From Silanimonas sp. (GTDB lineage Bacteria; Pseudomonadota; Gammaproteobacteria; Xanthomonadales; Xanthomonadaceae): DNA of 64,000 bases. Shown here piece by piece: positions 1 through 9,437 of this stretch. Position numbers and translations under genes: made by a program. Location: NCBI GenBank assembly GCA_018334015.1, contig JAGXTI010000020.1, positions 62,001 to 126,000 of the forward strand. The letters run 5' to 3'. The notes under the pieces were generated by a model. It was not told where the DNA came from. It saw only the letters and a list, made by a program, of their open reading frames with translations, and did not search any database. Position 1 is the first letter of the stretch. Each line of letters starts with the position of its first letter.

Positions 1-311
<311 letters not shown>

Positions 312-435
312 TCACCCCCTGATTGGACACGGGAGGCCGCCGACAGGCCGTGCGGACGCTTGCACGCTAACGGCCCGGAATGGTGAAGTCAAACCCGCCA
401 CCCTTCTCCTTTCGTCGAACCGGGAAACACCCACC

Positions 436-1689
436 ATGCCTCAGGGCCGCCTGCTCTACGCCCAATCCGGCGGCGTCACCGCCGTCATCAACGCCACCGC
501 CAGCGCGGTGCTGGCCACCGCCCGCGCCCACAAAGTGCCCGCCCTCTGGGCGAAGAACGGCATCTTGGGCGCACTGCGCGAGGAGTTCCACGACACCCGC
601 AAGCTGAAGGCTTCGGAAATCAAGGCCCTGGCCCACACCCCCGGCGGCGCCTTCGGCAGCTGCCGTTTCAAACTCAAGTCGATCGAACAGGACCGCGGCA
701 AGTACGAGCGCCTGATCGAAGTCTTCCGTGCCCACGACATCCGCTGGTTCCTCTACAACGGCGGTAACGATTCGGCCGACACCTCGCTCAAGCTCTCGAT
801 GATCGCCTCCGAGGTCGGCTACCCGCTCACCTGCGTCGGCGTGCCCAAGACCGTCGACAACGATCTGGTCGGCACCGACTGCTGCCCCGGCTTCGGTTCG
901 GCCGCCAAGTACACGGCGGTGTCGGTGGCCGAGGCCGCGCTCGACATCGCCGCCATGGCCGACACCTCGACCCGGGTCTTCGTTTACGAGGTGATGGGCC
1001 GCCACGCCGGCTGGCTGGCCGCCGCCGCCGGGCTGGCCGGCCAGGGCGAGGATGCTGCCCCGCACCTCATCCTGTTCCCCGAACGGCCCTACGACGAGGC
1101 CCGATTCCTCGCCCGGGTCGATGCCGTGGTGAAGAGCGTGGGGTATTGCGTGGTGGTCGTGTCCGAGGGCATCCGCCACGCCGACGGCCGCTTTGTCGCC
1201 GAGGCCGGTGGCAAGGACGACTTCGGTCACACCCGGCTGGGCGGGGTCGGCCCGCTGCTGGCGCAGCGCTGCAAGGACGTGCTGGGCCTGAAGGTTCACT
1301 GGACGGTGCCCGACTACCTGCAACGCTCGGCCCGGCATCTGGCCAGCAAGACCGATCTCGATCAGGCCATGGCGGTCGGCAAGGCCGCGGTCGAACTGGC
1401 GCTGGCCGGCAAGAACGGCGTGCTCGCCAGCATCCAGCGGGTCAGCGATGCCCCCTACCGCTGGAAGGTGGTGCCGCAGCCGCTGGCCGACATCGCCAAC
1501 CACGAGAAGACGGTGCCGGCGGACTTCATCCGCGAGGACGGTTTCGGCATCACCGCCGCCGCCCGCCGCTACCTGGCGCCGCTGATCCGCGGCGAGGCGC
1601 CACCCCCCTACGGCCGCGACGGGCTGCCGCACTACCCGCGCCCGCAACTGCCGCTGCTGCCCCGACTACTGCCGGAATGGACCGGCTGA
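436..1689 (+). CDS. pfp: Pyrophosphate-dependent 6-phosphofructokinase
   Basis: Transfers phosphate between pyrophosphate and fructose 6-phosphate, a reversible glycolytic/gluconeogenic step in the cytoplasm. The protein has 417 residues. The first catalytic motif reads NGGNDS, with Asp where ATP-dependent enzymes have Gly. The second reads GVPKTVDND, with Lys where ATP enzymes have Gly. Both substitutions are the known signature of PPi use. MGRHAGWLAA is the substrate-binding region. The ATG at 436 is chosen because the protein aligns from MPQGRLLYAQSGG; the open frame continues upstream to position 31 but overlaps adk antisense and carries no family sequence. Downstream lies an IS element, then the H+-pyrophosphatase gene. 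Confidence 0.95.
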   Translation: MPQGRLLYAQSGGVTAVINATASAVLATARAHKVPALWAKNGILGALREEFHDTRKLKASEIKALAHTPGGAFGSCRFKLKSIEQDRGKYERLIEVFRAHDIRWFLYNGGNDSADTSLKLSMIASEVGYPLTCVGVPKTVDNDLVGTDCCPGFGSAAKYTAVSVAEAALDIAAMADTSTRVFVYEVMGRHAGWLAAAAGLAGQGEDAAPHLILFPERPYDEARFLARVDAVVKSVGYCVVVVSEGIRHADGRFVAEAGGKDDFGHTRLGGVGPLLAQRCKDVLGLKVHWTVPDYLQRSARHLASKTDLDQAMAVGKAAVELALAGKNGVLASIQRVSDAPYRWKVVPQPLADIANHEKTVPADFIREDGFGITAAARRYLAPLIRGEAPPPYGRDGLPHYPRPQLPLLPRLLPEWTG

Positions 1690-1755
1690 CGGGCATTTCG
1701 AAGCCGACACCCCTGACAGTGCCGTCAGCGAGCGCTGCGGGACGCGGAGCCTGAG

Positions 1756-3413
1756 AGCCTGAGAGTTTTTCTCGGCCTGCTGAATGGGCGTGGGGTCTGG
1801 CATGCTCGAGTCCATGACGATGCCCACAGAACGCGATACCGAGGCCGCTGAGGCGCGCTTGTTCGATGACCTGCCTGCGCCGAGCGCGGAGCAGGTGCAG
1901 CAGGCACATGCCAAGGCGGTGGCCAAGCGCGGCCACGGCGCGCCGCGGCTGCTGGAGCCCAACCGGCGACAGATCCAGCTGCGCGCGTCGGACCTGGAAT
2001 CGCTGTTGGCGGCTGACCACCGCGCTCGGCTGGTCTGGGGCTATGTCGAACGCCAGGACCTGAGCCCGCTGTTCGACGCCGTCAAGGCGCGTGGCAGCAA
2101 CGCCGGGCGTGCCGCCATCGACCCGCGCATCCTGTTCGCGCTGTGGTTGTACGCCACGCTCGAAGGCGTGGGCAGTGGCCGCGAGGTGGCGCGGCTGAGC
2201 CAAGAGCACGATGCCTATCGGTGGATCTGCGGCGGCGTCTCGGTGAACTACCACGCGCTCAACGATTTCCGCAGTGCCAACGAAGCGTTGATGGACGACC
2301 TGCTCACCGACAACGTCGCGGCGTTGGCGGCGGCCGGTGCCATCCGTCTGGAGCGGGTGGCGCAGGACGGCATGCGCGTGCGTGCCGATGCCGGCGCGGC
2401 TTCGTTCCGCCGCCAGGCCAGCCTGCAGGAGCACTTGAACGCGGCTGGCGAGCTGGTTCGCAGCCTCAAGGCGCGGGCCGAGAGCGACCCCGGGCAGGCC
2501 AAGCGGCGCGAACAAGCCGCCCAGCGGCGCGCGGCCGAGGAACGCGAAGAACGCATTCGCCGGGCACTGGAGCAACTGCCCGAAGTGGCCGCAACCAAGA
2601 AGCGCAACAGCGGCAAGGAAGAAGACGCCCGGGCCAGCACCACCGACCCCGACGCGCGGGTCATGAAGATGGGCGATGGCGGATTCCGACCGGCGGTCAA
2701 CGTGCAGTTCGCCACGACGTGCAACGAGCAGGTCATCGTGGGCATGGCCGTGGTCAACGCCGGCAGCGACATGGCGCAGTTGGTGCCGATGCTCGAACAA
2801 GTGGAGCAACGCTTGGGGCAGGCCCCCGCGCAATGGCTGGTCGATGGCGGCTTCCCCGCGCATGAGCAGATCGACGCGGCGGCGAGCAAGACCACGGTCT
2901 ATGCGCCGGTGCCGGAACCCAGAGAGACAAAGGACGAGCACGGCCAGCCGGTGCAGCAAGACAAGCACGCGCCCAAGCCGGGCGACTCGCCGGCGGTGAT
3001 CGCGTGGCGCAGACGCATGGCCAGCCAAGAGGCCGCCGGGATCTACAGGCAGCGCGCGGCCACGGCCGAATGCGTCAACGCCCAGGCGCGCAACCGCGGG
3101 CTGCTGCGCATGCCGGTCCGTGGACTGGCCAAGATCAGGTCCGTGGTGGGGCTGTTCGTGCTGGCGCACAACCTGTTGCGCATGGCGGTGCTGGCGCCGC
3201 AGCTCATCGGATGGGGGACAAGTCCGTCCGCAGCGGGCGCGAGGGCGGCATGAGAGGCATGGAACGGCCCGAAGTCGCGACCAGGACGCAACGACGCGGG
3301 CAGTGCCCGCCCGAAAGCCGCGCCGGCGATCAACCCGTGATGGCTGTCGGTGAGGGCGTCGGCCATACCAGCGGGAAGGTGGTCGCGGTCGACATCCGAA
3401 AGACTCTCAGGCT
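1756..3413 (+). mobile_element. Complete IS1182-family insertion sequence (about 1.66 kb)
   Basis: The ends are inverted repeats: AGCCTGAGAGTTTTTC at 1756-1771 and its near-perfect complement at 3398-3413 (15 of 16 match). CTGAG occurs directly outside both ends (1751-1755 and 3414-3418) and is probably a 5-bp target duplication. The same motif also occurs inside the repeat arms, so the exact ends could shift by a few bases. A third, uninterrupted copy of the flanking sequence lies at 3716-3744 and shows what the site looked like before insertion. The element holds one intact transposase gene and lies between the PPi-phosphofructokinase and H+-pyrophosphatase genes. Confidence 0.85.
1784..3253 (+). 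CDS. IS1182-family transposase
   Basis: Transposase of the surrounding insertion sequence, about 489 residues from the first ATG; ATGs at 1802 and 1814 are equally possible starts. The N-terminal half has the DUF772-type region (DPRILFALWLYATLEGVGSGREVARL, split here as DPRILFALWLYAT then LEGVGSGREVARL) and the AYRWICGGVSVNYHALNDFR segment typical of this family. The C-terminal half has WLVDGGFPAHEQID, carrying one catalytic Asp, and a final Glu-containing helix near ATAECVNAQARNRGL. A charged coiled-coil stretch lies near residues 210-270. The frame is intact, so the element may still be active. Confidence 0.9.
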   Translation: MGVGSGMLESMTMPTERDTEAAEARLFDDLPAPSAEQVQQAHAKAVAKRGHGAPRLLEPNRRQIQLRASDLESLLAADHRARLVWGYVERQDLSPLFDAVKARGSNAGRAAIDPRILFALWLYATLEGVGSGREVARLSQEHDAYRWICGGVSVNYHALNDFRSANEALMDDLLTDNVAALAAAGAIRLERVAQDGMRVRADAGAASFRRQASLQEHLNAAGELVRSLKARAESDPGQAKRREQAAQRRAAEEREERIRRALEQLPEVAATKKRNSGKEEDARASTTDPDARVMKMGDGGFRPAVNVQFATTCNEQVIVGMAVVNAGSDMAQLVPMLEQVEQRLGQAPAQWLVDGGFPAHEQIDAAASKTTVYAPVPEPRETKDEHGQPVQQDKHAPKPGDSPAVIAWRRRMASQEAAGIYRQRAATAECVNAQARNRGLLRMPVRGLAKIRSVVGLFVLAHNLLRMAVLAPQLIGWGTSPSAAGARAA

Positions 3414-4000
3414 CTGAGCCGTCGCGTCTGAAGCAGCACCCCCGCCTCGGCAGGCTGGGGGCCGGCGGCGGACTCGGGCCTACAGCCGTGCGGCAAGAAA
3501 CCCGACGGGCCGACCGAAGGGCGCATCCTGTGCCCGCGGTCGGTGCGCCCATCCGGGGCGCACCCTGCGGGCTTGGCGTCTGATCGCCGGGCTGGCCCTC
3601 GAAATCCGCCGCAAGCCCCCAACCTGCCTTGCGGGGCGCTTCGAGGCGCGCCGCGCCAGCGCGGCCTCGCGGACAGCGAAGCGAGCCATGGAGGGCGAGC
3701 GGCGGCGAATGCGGAGCGGGACGCGTAGCCTGAGCCGTCGCGTCCGCAGGTCGCGCGTCGGCAGGCGCGAGGGCGTGGCCTAACTGCCGTCGCAGATCGC
3801 GCGTGGGCAGGCGCGAGGGGGGCTAGGGCATCGCGTTCCGGCAGGCCGGGGGCTTGCGGCGGACTCGAGCCGGCCGCCGCGGACCTGCGCGGACGCGCCG
3901 TAGCGCCCCGCGCATCCTTCGGCAATACTCGATGCGGGCCACCGCCGGTGGCCCATCGCATTTCGATGCGTTGCCCGTCCGGAATCTGGGGAGGTCGAGG
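3414..4000. repeat. Repeat-rich non-coding spacer upstream of the H+-pyrophosphatase gene
   Basis: I see no convincing gene in these 587 bases. Two imperfect repeat families are visible. A 34-nt unit (core GGCGGACTCG) occurs at 3447-3480 and 3838-3871. A 26-nt unit occurs at 3746-3771 and 3792-3817 with 24 of 26 bases identical. A third element at 3716-3744 matches the sequence that the IS interrupts (1737-1755 plus 3419-3428). A plausible ribosome binding site, GGGAGG, ends seven bases before the ATG at 4001. The composition suggests REP-like or structured leader DNA; the function is unknown. Confidence 0.6.
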
Positions 4001-6034
4001 ATGTTGGAGCACTACGCGGTTTTTCTCGCTATGGCCTGTGCGGTATTGGCCATCGTCTACGGCATGGTTTCGGCGCGCTGGATCCTCGCGCAGGACAGCG
4101 GCAACGAACGCATGCGGGTGATCGCTGCGGCGATCCAGGAAGGTGCCAGCGCCTACATGCGACGGCAATACACCACCATCGCCATCGTCGGTGGCGTGCT
4201 GTTTCTCGCCATCGCCCTGGTGCCCGGCCTCGGCTGGCCCACCGCGATCGGCTTCGCGCTGGGTGCCGTGCTCTCGGGCGTGGCCGGCTTCATCGGCATG
4301 TGGGTCTCGGTGCGCGCCAATGTGCGTACCACCCAGGCCGCGTACCGCGGTCTCGATGCCGCCCTCGCGGTCAGCTTCCGAGGTGGTGCGGTGACCGGGA
4401 TGCTGGTGGTCGGCCTCGGCCTGCTCGGCGTCACCGGCTACTTCGTCGCCGTCGGTGGGGCGGTCAACGACGAGGCCGCGATCAAAGCGGCCCTGCAACC
4501 GATGATCGGCCTGGCCTTCGGCAGTTCCTTGATCTCGATCTTCGCGCGCTTGGGCGGCGGCATCTTCACCAAGGGTGCCGATGTCGGTGCCGATCTGGTG
4601 GGCAAAGTCGAGGCCGGCATTCCCGAAGACGACCCGCGCAACCCGGCGGTGATCGCGGACAACGTCGGCGACAACGTCGGCGACTGCGCCGGCATGGCCG
4701 CCGACCTGTTCGAGACCTACGCGGTCACCATCATCGCGGCCATGCTGATCGCCAGCATCTTCTTCAGCACCTACGGCCACGCCGGCGTGCTGCTGCCGCT
4801 GGTGCTGGGCGCGGTCTCGATCATCGGCTCGATCCTCGGCACCTTCTTCGTCAAAGTGGGCAGCGACGGCAAGATCATGAAGGCGCTCTACAAGGGCCTG
4901 ATCGCCGCCGCACTGCTGTCGGCAGTGGGTTTCTGGTTCGTGATCGATGCGATGATCGCGGTCAACACCCTGCAGCTGTTCGCCTGCGCCCTGATCGGCC
5001 TCGCCTTGACCGCGGCAATGGTGGTGATCACCGAGTACTACACCGCCACCGAGTACAAGCCGGTGCGCGATGTGGCCGCCGCCTCGGTGACCGGTCACGG
5101 CACCAATGTCATCGCCGGCCTCGCGGTGTCGATGAAATCGACCGCCGCGCCGGTGCTGGTGGTCGCCCTGGCGATCTGGACCTGCCATGCCCTGGCCGGA
5201 CTGTTCGGCATCGCCATCGCCGCCACCGCCATGCTCTCGATGGCCGGCGTGATCGTGGCACTCGACGCCTACGGTCCGATCACCGACAACGCCGGTGGTA
5301 TTGCCGAGATGAGCGGGCTCGACAAGGAGATCCGCAAGACCACCGACGCGCTCGACGCTGTCGGCAACACCACCAAAGCCGTCACCAAGGGCTACGCGAT
5401 CGGCTCGGCCGGCCTCGCCGCGCTCGTGCTGTTCGCCGACTACGCGCACAAGCTCGATGAACGCTTCGGCGTCGACGTCATCGACTTCTCGATCGACAAA
5501 CCCGAGGTGCTGATCGGCCTGCTGATCGGCGGCCTGATCCCCTACCTGTTCGGCGCACTGGCCATGCAGGCGGTGGGTCGCGCTGCCGGTGCGGTGGTGG
5601 AGGAAGTGCGCCGGCAGTTCCGCGAGATCCCCGGCATCATGGACGGCAGCGGCAAGCCGGAATACGACAAGGCCGTCGACCTGCTGACCAAGTCGGCGAT
5701 CCGCGAAATGATCGTGCCCTCGATGCTGCCGCTCGTCATCCCGATCGTGGTGGGCCTGGTGCTCGGACCGGCGGCGCTGGGCGGCCTGCTGATCGGCACC
5801 ATCGTCACCGGCCTGTTCGTGGCCATCTCGATGTGCACCGGTGGCGGCGCCTGGGACAACGCCAAGAAATACATCGAAGAAGGCCACCACGGCGGCAAGG
5901 GCTCCGAGGCGCACAAGGCCGCGGTGACCGGCGACACCGTCGGCGATCCCTACAAGGACACCGCCGGCCCGGCCATCAACCCGCTGATCAAGATCATCAA
6001 CGTGGTCGCCCTGCTGATGGTGCCGCTGCTCTGA
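4001..6034 (+). CDS. hppA: Membrane H+-translocating pyrophosphatase, K+-independent type
   Basis: Hydrolyses pyrophosphate and couples this to proton export across the inner membrane (or runs in reverse). The protein has 677 residues and about 16 hydrophobic segments, the normal size for bacterial enzymes. The substrate-binding motif [11 protein letters not shown] is near residue 190 and [14 protein letters not shown] near residue 220. At about residue 455 the sequence reads [10 protein letters not shown]. The Lys after GNTT, where K+-dependent enzymes have Ala, marks the K+-independent subfamily. The ATG at 4001 has a good ribosome binding site and starts at the family N-terminus; the open frame upstream is spacer. 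With the PPi-phosphofructokinase it forms a pyrophosphate-based energy module. Confidence 0.97.
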   Translation: MLEHYAVFLAMACAVLAIVYGMVSARWILAQDSGNERMRVIAAAIQEGASAYMRRQYTTIAIVGGVLFLAIALVPGLGWPTAIGFALGAVLSGVAGFIGMWVSVRANVRTTQAAYRGLDAALAVSFRGGAVTGMLVVGLGLLGVTGYFVAVGGAVNDEAAIKAALQPMIGLAFGSSLISIFARLGGGIFTKGADVGADLVGKVEAGIPEDDPRNPAVIADNVGDNVGDCAGMAADLFETYAVTIIAAMLIASIFFSTYGHAGVLLPLVLGAVSIIGSILGTFFVKVGSDGKIMKALYKGLIAAALLSAVGFWFVIDAMIAVNTLQLFACALIGLALTAAMVVITEYYTATEYKPVRDVAAASVTGHGTNVIAGLAVSMKSTAAPVLVVALAIWTCHALAGLFGIAIAATAMLSMAGVIVALDAYGPITDNAGGIAEMSGLDKEIRKTTDALDAVGNTTKAVTKGYAIGSAGLAALVLFADYAHKLDERFGVDVIDFSIDKPEVLIGLLIGGLIPYLFGALAMQAVGRAAGAVVEEVRRQFREIPGIMDGSGKPEYDKAVDLLTKSAIREMIVPSMLPLVIPIVVGLVLGPAALGGLLIGTIVTGLFVAISMCTGGGAWDNAKKYIEEGHHGGKGSEAHKAAVTGDTVGDPYKDTAGPAINPLIKIINVVALLMVPLL

Positions 6035-6065
6035 CAAGCACTTGACGACGCTGCTGCGACACCGA

Positions 6066-6093
6066 AGCCCCGCCGCCATGGCGGGGCTTTTTT
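6066..6093 (+). terminator. Rho-independent terminator after hppA
   Basis: A perfect 9-bp stem (AGCCCCGCC / GGCGGGGCT) with a 5-nt loop is followed by a run of T, 31 bases after the hppA stop codon. Confidence 0.9.
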
Positions 6094-6196
6094 ATGGCGG
6101 TTCGGAATGCAGCATCAAAGGCCTGCGAGCATGGGCTCACGGTCGTCTCACACGGTTCCGCCTAGCTTCGGCCCCCCTTGAAGCTGGATCAACCCG

Positions 6197-6892
6197 ATGT
6201 TTCGTCGACAACACAGGATCGCAGTGGCCGTGGCAATCGCGCTGGGCGCGCCTTCGGCGATGGCGCAGCAGATCGGCTTCACCTACCTCGAAGGTGGCCT
6301 CTTCGCCGGCTTCGTCAATGACGTGGGGCAGGCCGGTACGTTCGCCGGCAACAGCACCACGCTCGAGCTCGAAACCGATGCGGGTGGCGGTGGCTTCATC
6401 GGTGGCGCTTGGGAGTTCGGGGACAACCTGCACCTGTTTGGCGAGTACTCGTCGGCCAACCAGGACCTCGAGGTGAGAGGGGGCAGCGTCCCCATCGAAG
6501 GCGATTTCAGGGTGACGCGCTGGCGCATCGGTGTCGGCTATGCGCACTCCTTTTCGCCCACCACGAGCCTCTACGGCCGCCTCAGCTTTGACGGTGCCGA
6601 GTTGGCCGATCTGCAGGTCGGTGGCTTCAATCTCGATGCCGACGGTGACGGGAGCGGGCTCGGCAGCGAGGTCGGGATGATCTGGGCGGCGACGCCGACG
6701 ATCCACCTGCAGGGCCACGTTCGCTACACCTCGGTCGGCGAGATCGCCGACGATGGCTCTGAAACCTTCGACGCCGACATCCTCGTCGGATTGACCGGCC
6801 GCTGGCATGTCCGGCCGGGCATCGCGCTGGTCACCGGCTACGAGCTCGGCAAGATCACGACTTGGAACGTGGGCGTGCGGTTCTTGTTCTGA
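6197..6892 (+). CDS. Outer-membrane beta-barrel protein (Ax21-like)
   Basis: Secreted protein of 231 residues. A signal peptide (basic MFRRQHR, hydrophobic core, APSAMA cleavage site) is followed by alternating amphipathic strands that end in a C-terminal Phe (VRFLF), the usual barrel-insertion signal of outer-membrane proteins. The segment after the signal (IGFTYLEGG) resembles the start of the Ax21/Omp small-barrel proteins of Xanthomonadales, which act in the envelope and travel in vesicles. That assignment rests on pattern similarity only. It has its own promoter space after the hppA terminator and is followed by ppa. Ligand and role are not visible in the sequence. Confidence 0.7.
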   Translation: MFRRQHRIAVAVAIALGAPSAMAQQIGFTYLEGGLFAGFVNDVGQAGTFAGNSTTLELETDAGGGGFIGGAWEFGDNLHLFGEYSSANQDLEVRGGSVPIEGDFRVTRWRIGVGYAHSFSPTTSLYGRLSFDGAELADLQVGGFNLDADGDGSGLGSEVGMIWAATPTIHLQGHVRYTSVGEIADDGSETFDADILVGLTGRWHVRPGIALVTGYELGKITTWNVGVRFLF

Positions 6893-7019
6893 CTTTTCTT
6901 TCCTTGCGCTGCCACCGAACCGGCCCAACCGGGTGCCGAGGCTGAGGCTTTGAGCCCGGATTCGGGGCGTTTCATGCGGTATCCTCCGCGACCTCTCCCG
7001 ACTCCCTTCAGTCATCGCC

Positions 7020-7574
7020 ATGGGCCTCAGCCTCGTTCCGACCGGCCGCGACGTGCCGAACGAAGTCAATGTCATCATCGAGATTCCGAAAGACGCCGAG
7101 CCGGTCAAGTACGAGGTCGACAAGGACACCGGCGCGATCTTCGTCGACCGCATCCTGTCGACGCCGATGCGCTACCCCTGCAACTACGGCTACGTGCCGC
7201 ACACGCTGTGTGGCGACGGCGATCCGGTCGACGTGCTGGTGATCCTGCCGCTGGCGCTGGTGCCGGGCTCGGTGATCCGCTGCCGCCCGGTCGGCATGCT
7301 GAGGATGACCGACGAGGCCGGCGAGGACACCAAGGTCGTCGCGGTGCCGGTGCCCAAGGTGTTCAAGGGCTACGAGCACATCAGCGACATCGGCCAGGTG
7401 TCGCAGCACTGGCTCGAGCGCATCGGTCACTTTTTCGAGCACTACAAGGACCTCGAGAAGGGCAAGTGGGTGAAGATCGAGGGCTGGGAAGGCAAAGAAT
7501 CGGCCATCCGGGAGATCCTCGACGGCATCGCCCGTTACAACGCCCTGCCGGACGCCGACAAGCCGAAGTTCTGA
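7020..7574 (+). CDS. ppa: Soluble inorganic pyrophosphatase, family I
   Basis: Cytoplasmic Mg2+-dependent hydrolysis of pyrophosphate to two phosphates. The protein has 184 residues, close to the usual bacterial hexameric enzyme. Hallmarks are [18 protein letters not shown] near the N-terminus, [11 protein letters not shown] with active-site Tyr, and the metal-binding signature DGDPVDVLV near residue 70, followed by KVVAVP and [20 protein letters not shown]. It is the third pyrophosphate enzyme within 7.6 kb, after the PPi-phosphofructokinase and the proton-pumping pyrophosphatase. The cell can therefore either save or waste pyrophosphate energy, and relative expression of the two pyrophosphatases would decide which (inference). 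Confidence 0.97.
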   Translation: MGLSLVPTGRDVPNEVNVIIEIPKDAEPVKYEVDKDTGAIFVDRILSTPMRYPCNYGYVPHTLCGDGDPVDVLVILPLALVPGSVIRCRPVGMLRMTDEAGEDTKVVAVPVPKVFKGYEHISDIGQVSQHWLERIGHFFEHYKDLEKGKWVKIEGWEGKESAIREILDGIARYNALPDADKPKF

Positions 7575-7608
7575 GCCCCACCCGCTCCCTGCGCCCCTGG
7601 AGATCCGC

Positions 7609-8685
7609 ATGCTTGTCCTGATCGCCGGCCATGCGCTCCGTCAGGACAGCGACCTGGAGGCCGTCCTGCGGCTACGCGGCCTGCACTGGGAATTGGCCTG
7701 GTCCGAGCGGCCCGAGGATGGCGCGGCCCTGCTGGAGGCGCGCGCTGTCGATGCCCTCGCCGTCGATGGCGGCGACCCGCAGGGCATGCTCCTGCTGCGC
7801 CGCGCCCGCGATCGCCACCCGCAGGCGGTGCGCCTGCTGCTTTTGACCGATGGCAGCGAACCGGGCGCAGCAGCCCTCGATGTGGCCCACCGCCACCTCG
7901 GTCTGCCGCTGCAGGCCCATGCGCTGATCGACGCCATCGAGGGCATTCAGGCCCTGCGGGTGCTGCTCGACGACCCGAGCCTCAAGGCTCGCGTCGGCGC
8001 CATCGCCCAGTTGCCACCGGCGCCGGCCACCTACCTCGCGGTTTCCAAGGCGCTCGCCGATCCCAACGTCGGTGCCCAGCACGTGGTGCAAACCCTCGCC
8101 CGCGACCCGGTGCTGGCGGCCAAGGTGCTGCGGGTGTGCAATTCGGCCTTTTTCTCGGGCGGTCGCCCGGTCGCCGACCTCAAGGCCGCCGTGGTACGGC
8201 TCGGGTTGGAAACCCTGCGCCGGGTCGTGCTGGCCGCCGAGGCCTTGTCGGCCGGTCAGCATCCGGAGGCCGAATCTTTGCGCCGGCGCGCCTATTTTGC
8301 TTCACAACTGGCGGCCCGGCTGTTGCCGGGTCCAGTCGCCGAAACGGCCGCCACCGCCGCACTGTTGGCCGAACTCGGCCGCCTGCTGCCGGGTTTCCAG
8401 CAGACCGACCATAAAGAAACCGCCACCGGGCATGCCGAGGCGGCGGCTTGGTTGCTGGGGCTTTGGGGCCTGCCCTTGCCGATCATCGAGGCGGTGGCTT
8501 TCCACCAGCAACCCGAACGCGCCCGACAGAACGGCTTGGGCGTGGTCGGCGCGGTCCACGTGGCCCATGCGCTCGGTGGCGGTCTGAGCTTGGACGAAGC
8601 CTGGCTTGAACGCACCGGGCTGGCCGAACGGCTGCCGGAATGGCAGCGCCTCGCCGAACGCTTGGCGGAATCAGGCGGGGCCTGA
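7609..8685 (+). CDS. HDOD-domain signalling protein with N-terminal receiver-like domain
   Basis: The protein has 358 residues. Residues 1-115 form a receiver-like alpha/beta fold; a possible phosphoacceptor Asp lies in ALAVDGG, but the acidic cluster expected at the N-terminus is weak. Residues 130-350 match the HDOD domain: LPPAPATYLAVSKALAD, VVQTLARDPVLAAKVLRVCNSAFF and HAEAAAWLLGLWGLP. HDOD domains are non-catalytic relatives of HD phosphohydrolases found in bacterial signalling proteins, and their biochemical role is often unclear. It starts 34 bases after ppa and may be co-transcribed with it. Confidence 0.8.
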   Translation: MLVLIAGHALRQDSDLEAVLRLRGLHWELAWSERPEDGAALLEARAVDALAVDGGDPQGMLLLRRARDRHPQAVRLLLLTDGSEPGAAALDVAHRHLGLPLQAHALIDAIEGIQALRVLLDDPSLKARVGAIAQLPPAPATYLAVSKALADPNVGAQHVVQTLARDPVLAAKVLRVCNSAFFSGGRPVADLKAAVVRLGLETLRRVVLAAEALSAGQHPEAESLRRRAYFASQLAARLLPGPVAETAATAALLAELGRLLPGFQQTDHKETATGHAEAAAWLLGLWGLPLPIIEAVAFHQQPERARQNGLGVVGAVHVAHALGGGLSLDEAWLERTGLAERLPEWQRLAERLAESGGA

Positions 8686-8695
8686 CTCCGCCAAG
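8661..8695. terminator. Hairpin at the convergent ends of the HDOD and fasciclin genes
   Basis: An inverted repeat with arms CTTGGCGGA / TCCGCCAAG outside and TCAGG / CCTGA inside overlaps the stop of the HDOD gene and lies 12 bases before the fasciclin stop. There is no T tract, so it may block read-through or protect mRNA ends in both directions rather than act as a classical terminator. Confidence 0.4.
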
Positions 8696-8706
8696 CCTGT
8701 CGGATC

Positions 8707-9234
8707 TCAGGGCAGCATCACCGTGTCGATCACGTGCACCACACCGTTGCCGGCCTTGATGTCGGTGGCCGTGATGGTGGCACCGTCGATGGTGACGCGA
8801 CCGCCGCTGGCGACGATGGCGGCGGTGGCGCCGTTCACCGTGGTGGCTGTGGTGAGCCTCGCGGCATCGGCCGCGAGCACCCGCCCTGGCACCACGTGGT
8901 AGGTCAGGATGGCGGTGAGCTGGGCGCGGTTCTCCGGCTTCAGCAGGTTGTCCAGCGTGCCGGGCGGCAGTTTGGCGAAGGCGGCATTGGTCGGCGCGAA
9001 CACGGTGAAGGGACCGGCGCCCTTGAGCGTGTCGACCAGACCGGCGGCCTTGAGGGCGGCGACCAAGGTCGAGAAGTCCGGGTTGCCGGTGGCGATGTCG
9101 ACCACCGTGGCGGCCTGGTTGGCGCTGGCGGCGGGCTTGGCGGCCTTGCTGCCACCTTGGTAGTGGGCGGCCAGCGGGAAAGCCATGGCGGCGGCGAGAA
9201 GGGCAAGCGCGGGAAGACGCAGATCGGCACGCAT
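8707..9234 (-). CDS. Secreted fasciclin (FAS1) domain protein
   Basis: The protein has 175 residues: a signal peptide (MRADLRLPALALLAAAMAFPLAA) and a short Ala-rich linker, then one FAS1 domain. The H1 motif of FAS1 is visible in FTVFAPTNAAFAKLP and the H2-like part in LTYHVVPGRVLA; the domain ends with GNGVVHVIDTVMLP. FAS1 domains mediate adhesion or protein contacts at cell surfaces; in bacteria the proteins are exported to the periplasm or outside. It is convergent with the HDOD gene and divergent from the DsbD-like gene. The partner is unknown. Confidence 0.9.
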   Translation of the reverse strand: MRADLRLPALALLAAAMAFPLAAHYQGGSKAAKPAASANQAATVVDIATGNPDFSTLVAALKAAGLVDTLKGAGPFTVFAPTNAAFAKLPPGTLDNLLKPENRAQLTAILTYHVVPGRVLAADAARLTTATTVNGATAAIVASGGRVTIDGATITATDIKAGNGVVHVIDTVMLP

Positions 9235-9437
9235 GAGGCAGCTCCAGAGGTGAGGTGTTGGGGTGTGCGGCTAGCACGGTGCTACGCTGCGCGCTTGGTC
9301 GTCGCGGCAGCGTGTGAGCGATGTGCATGGCTTGTCGCCGTGGCGTGGCCTTGCTGTGGCGACACCGAGACGGCCGCGTGATCGTGACGCGCCGGCTTCA
9401 TCCGTTTTTCGCCGCCTTCGAGCACACCCTGTCCCAC

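Noticed and set aside
3407..6079. An 890-codon open frame opposite hppA
   Set aside because: It is antisense to a clear H+-pyrophosphatase and has no recognisable domain.
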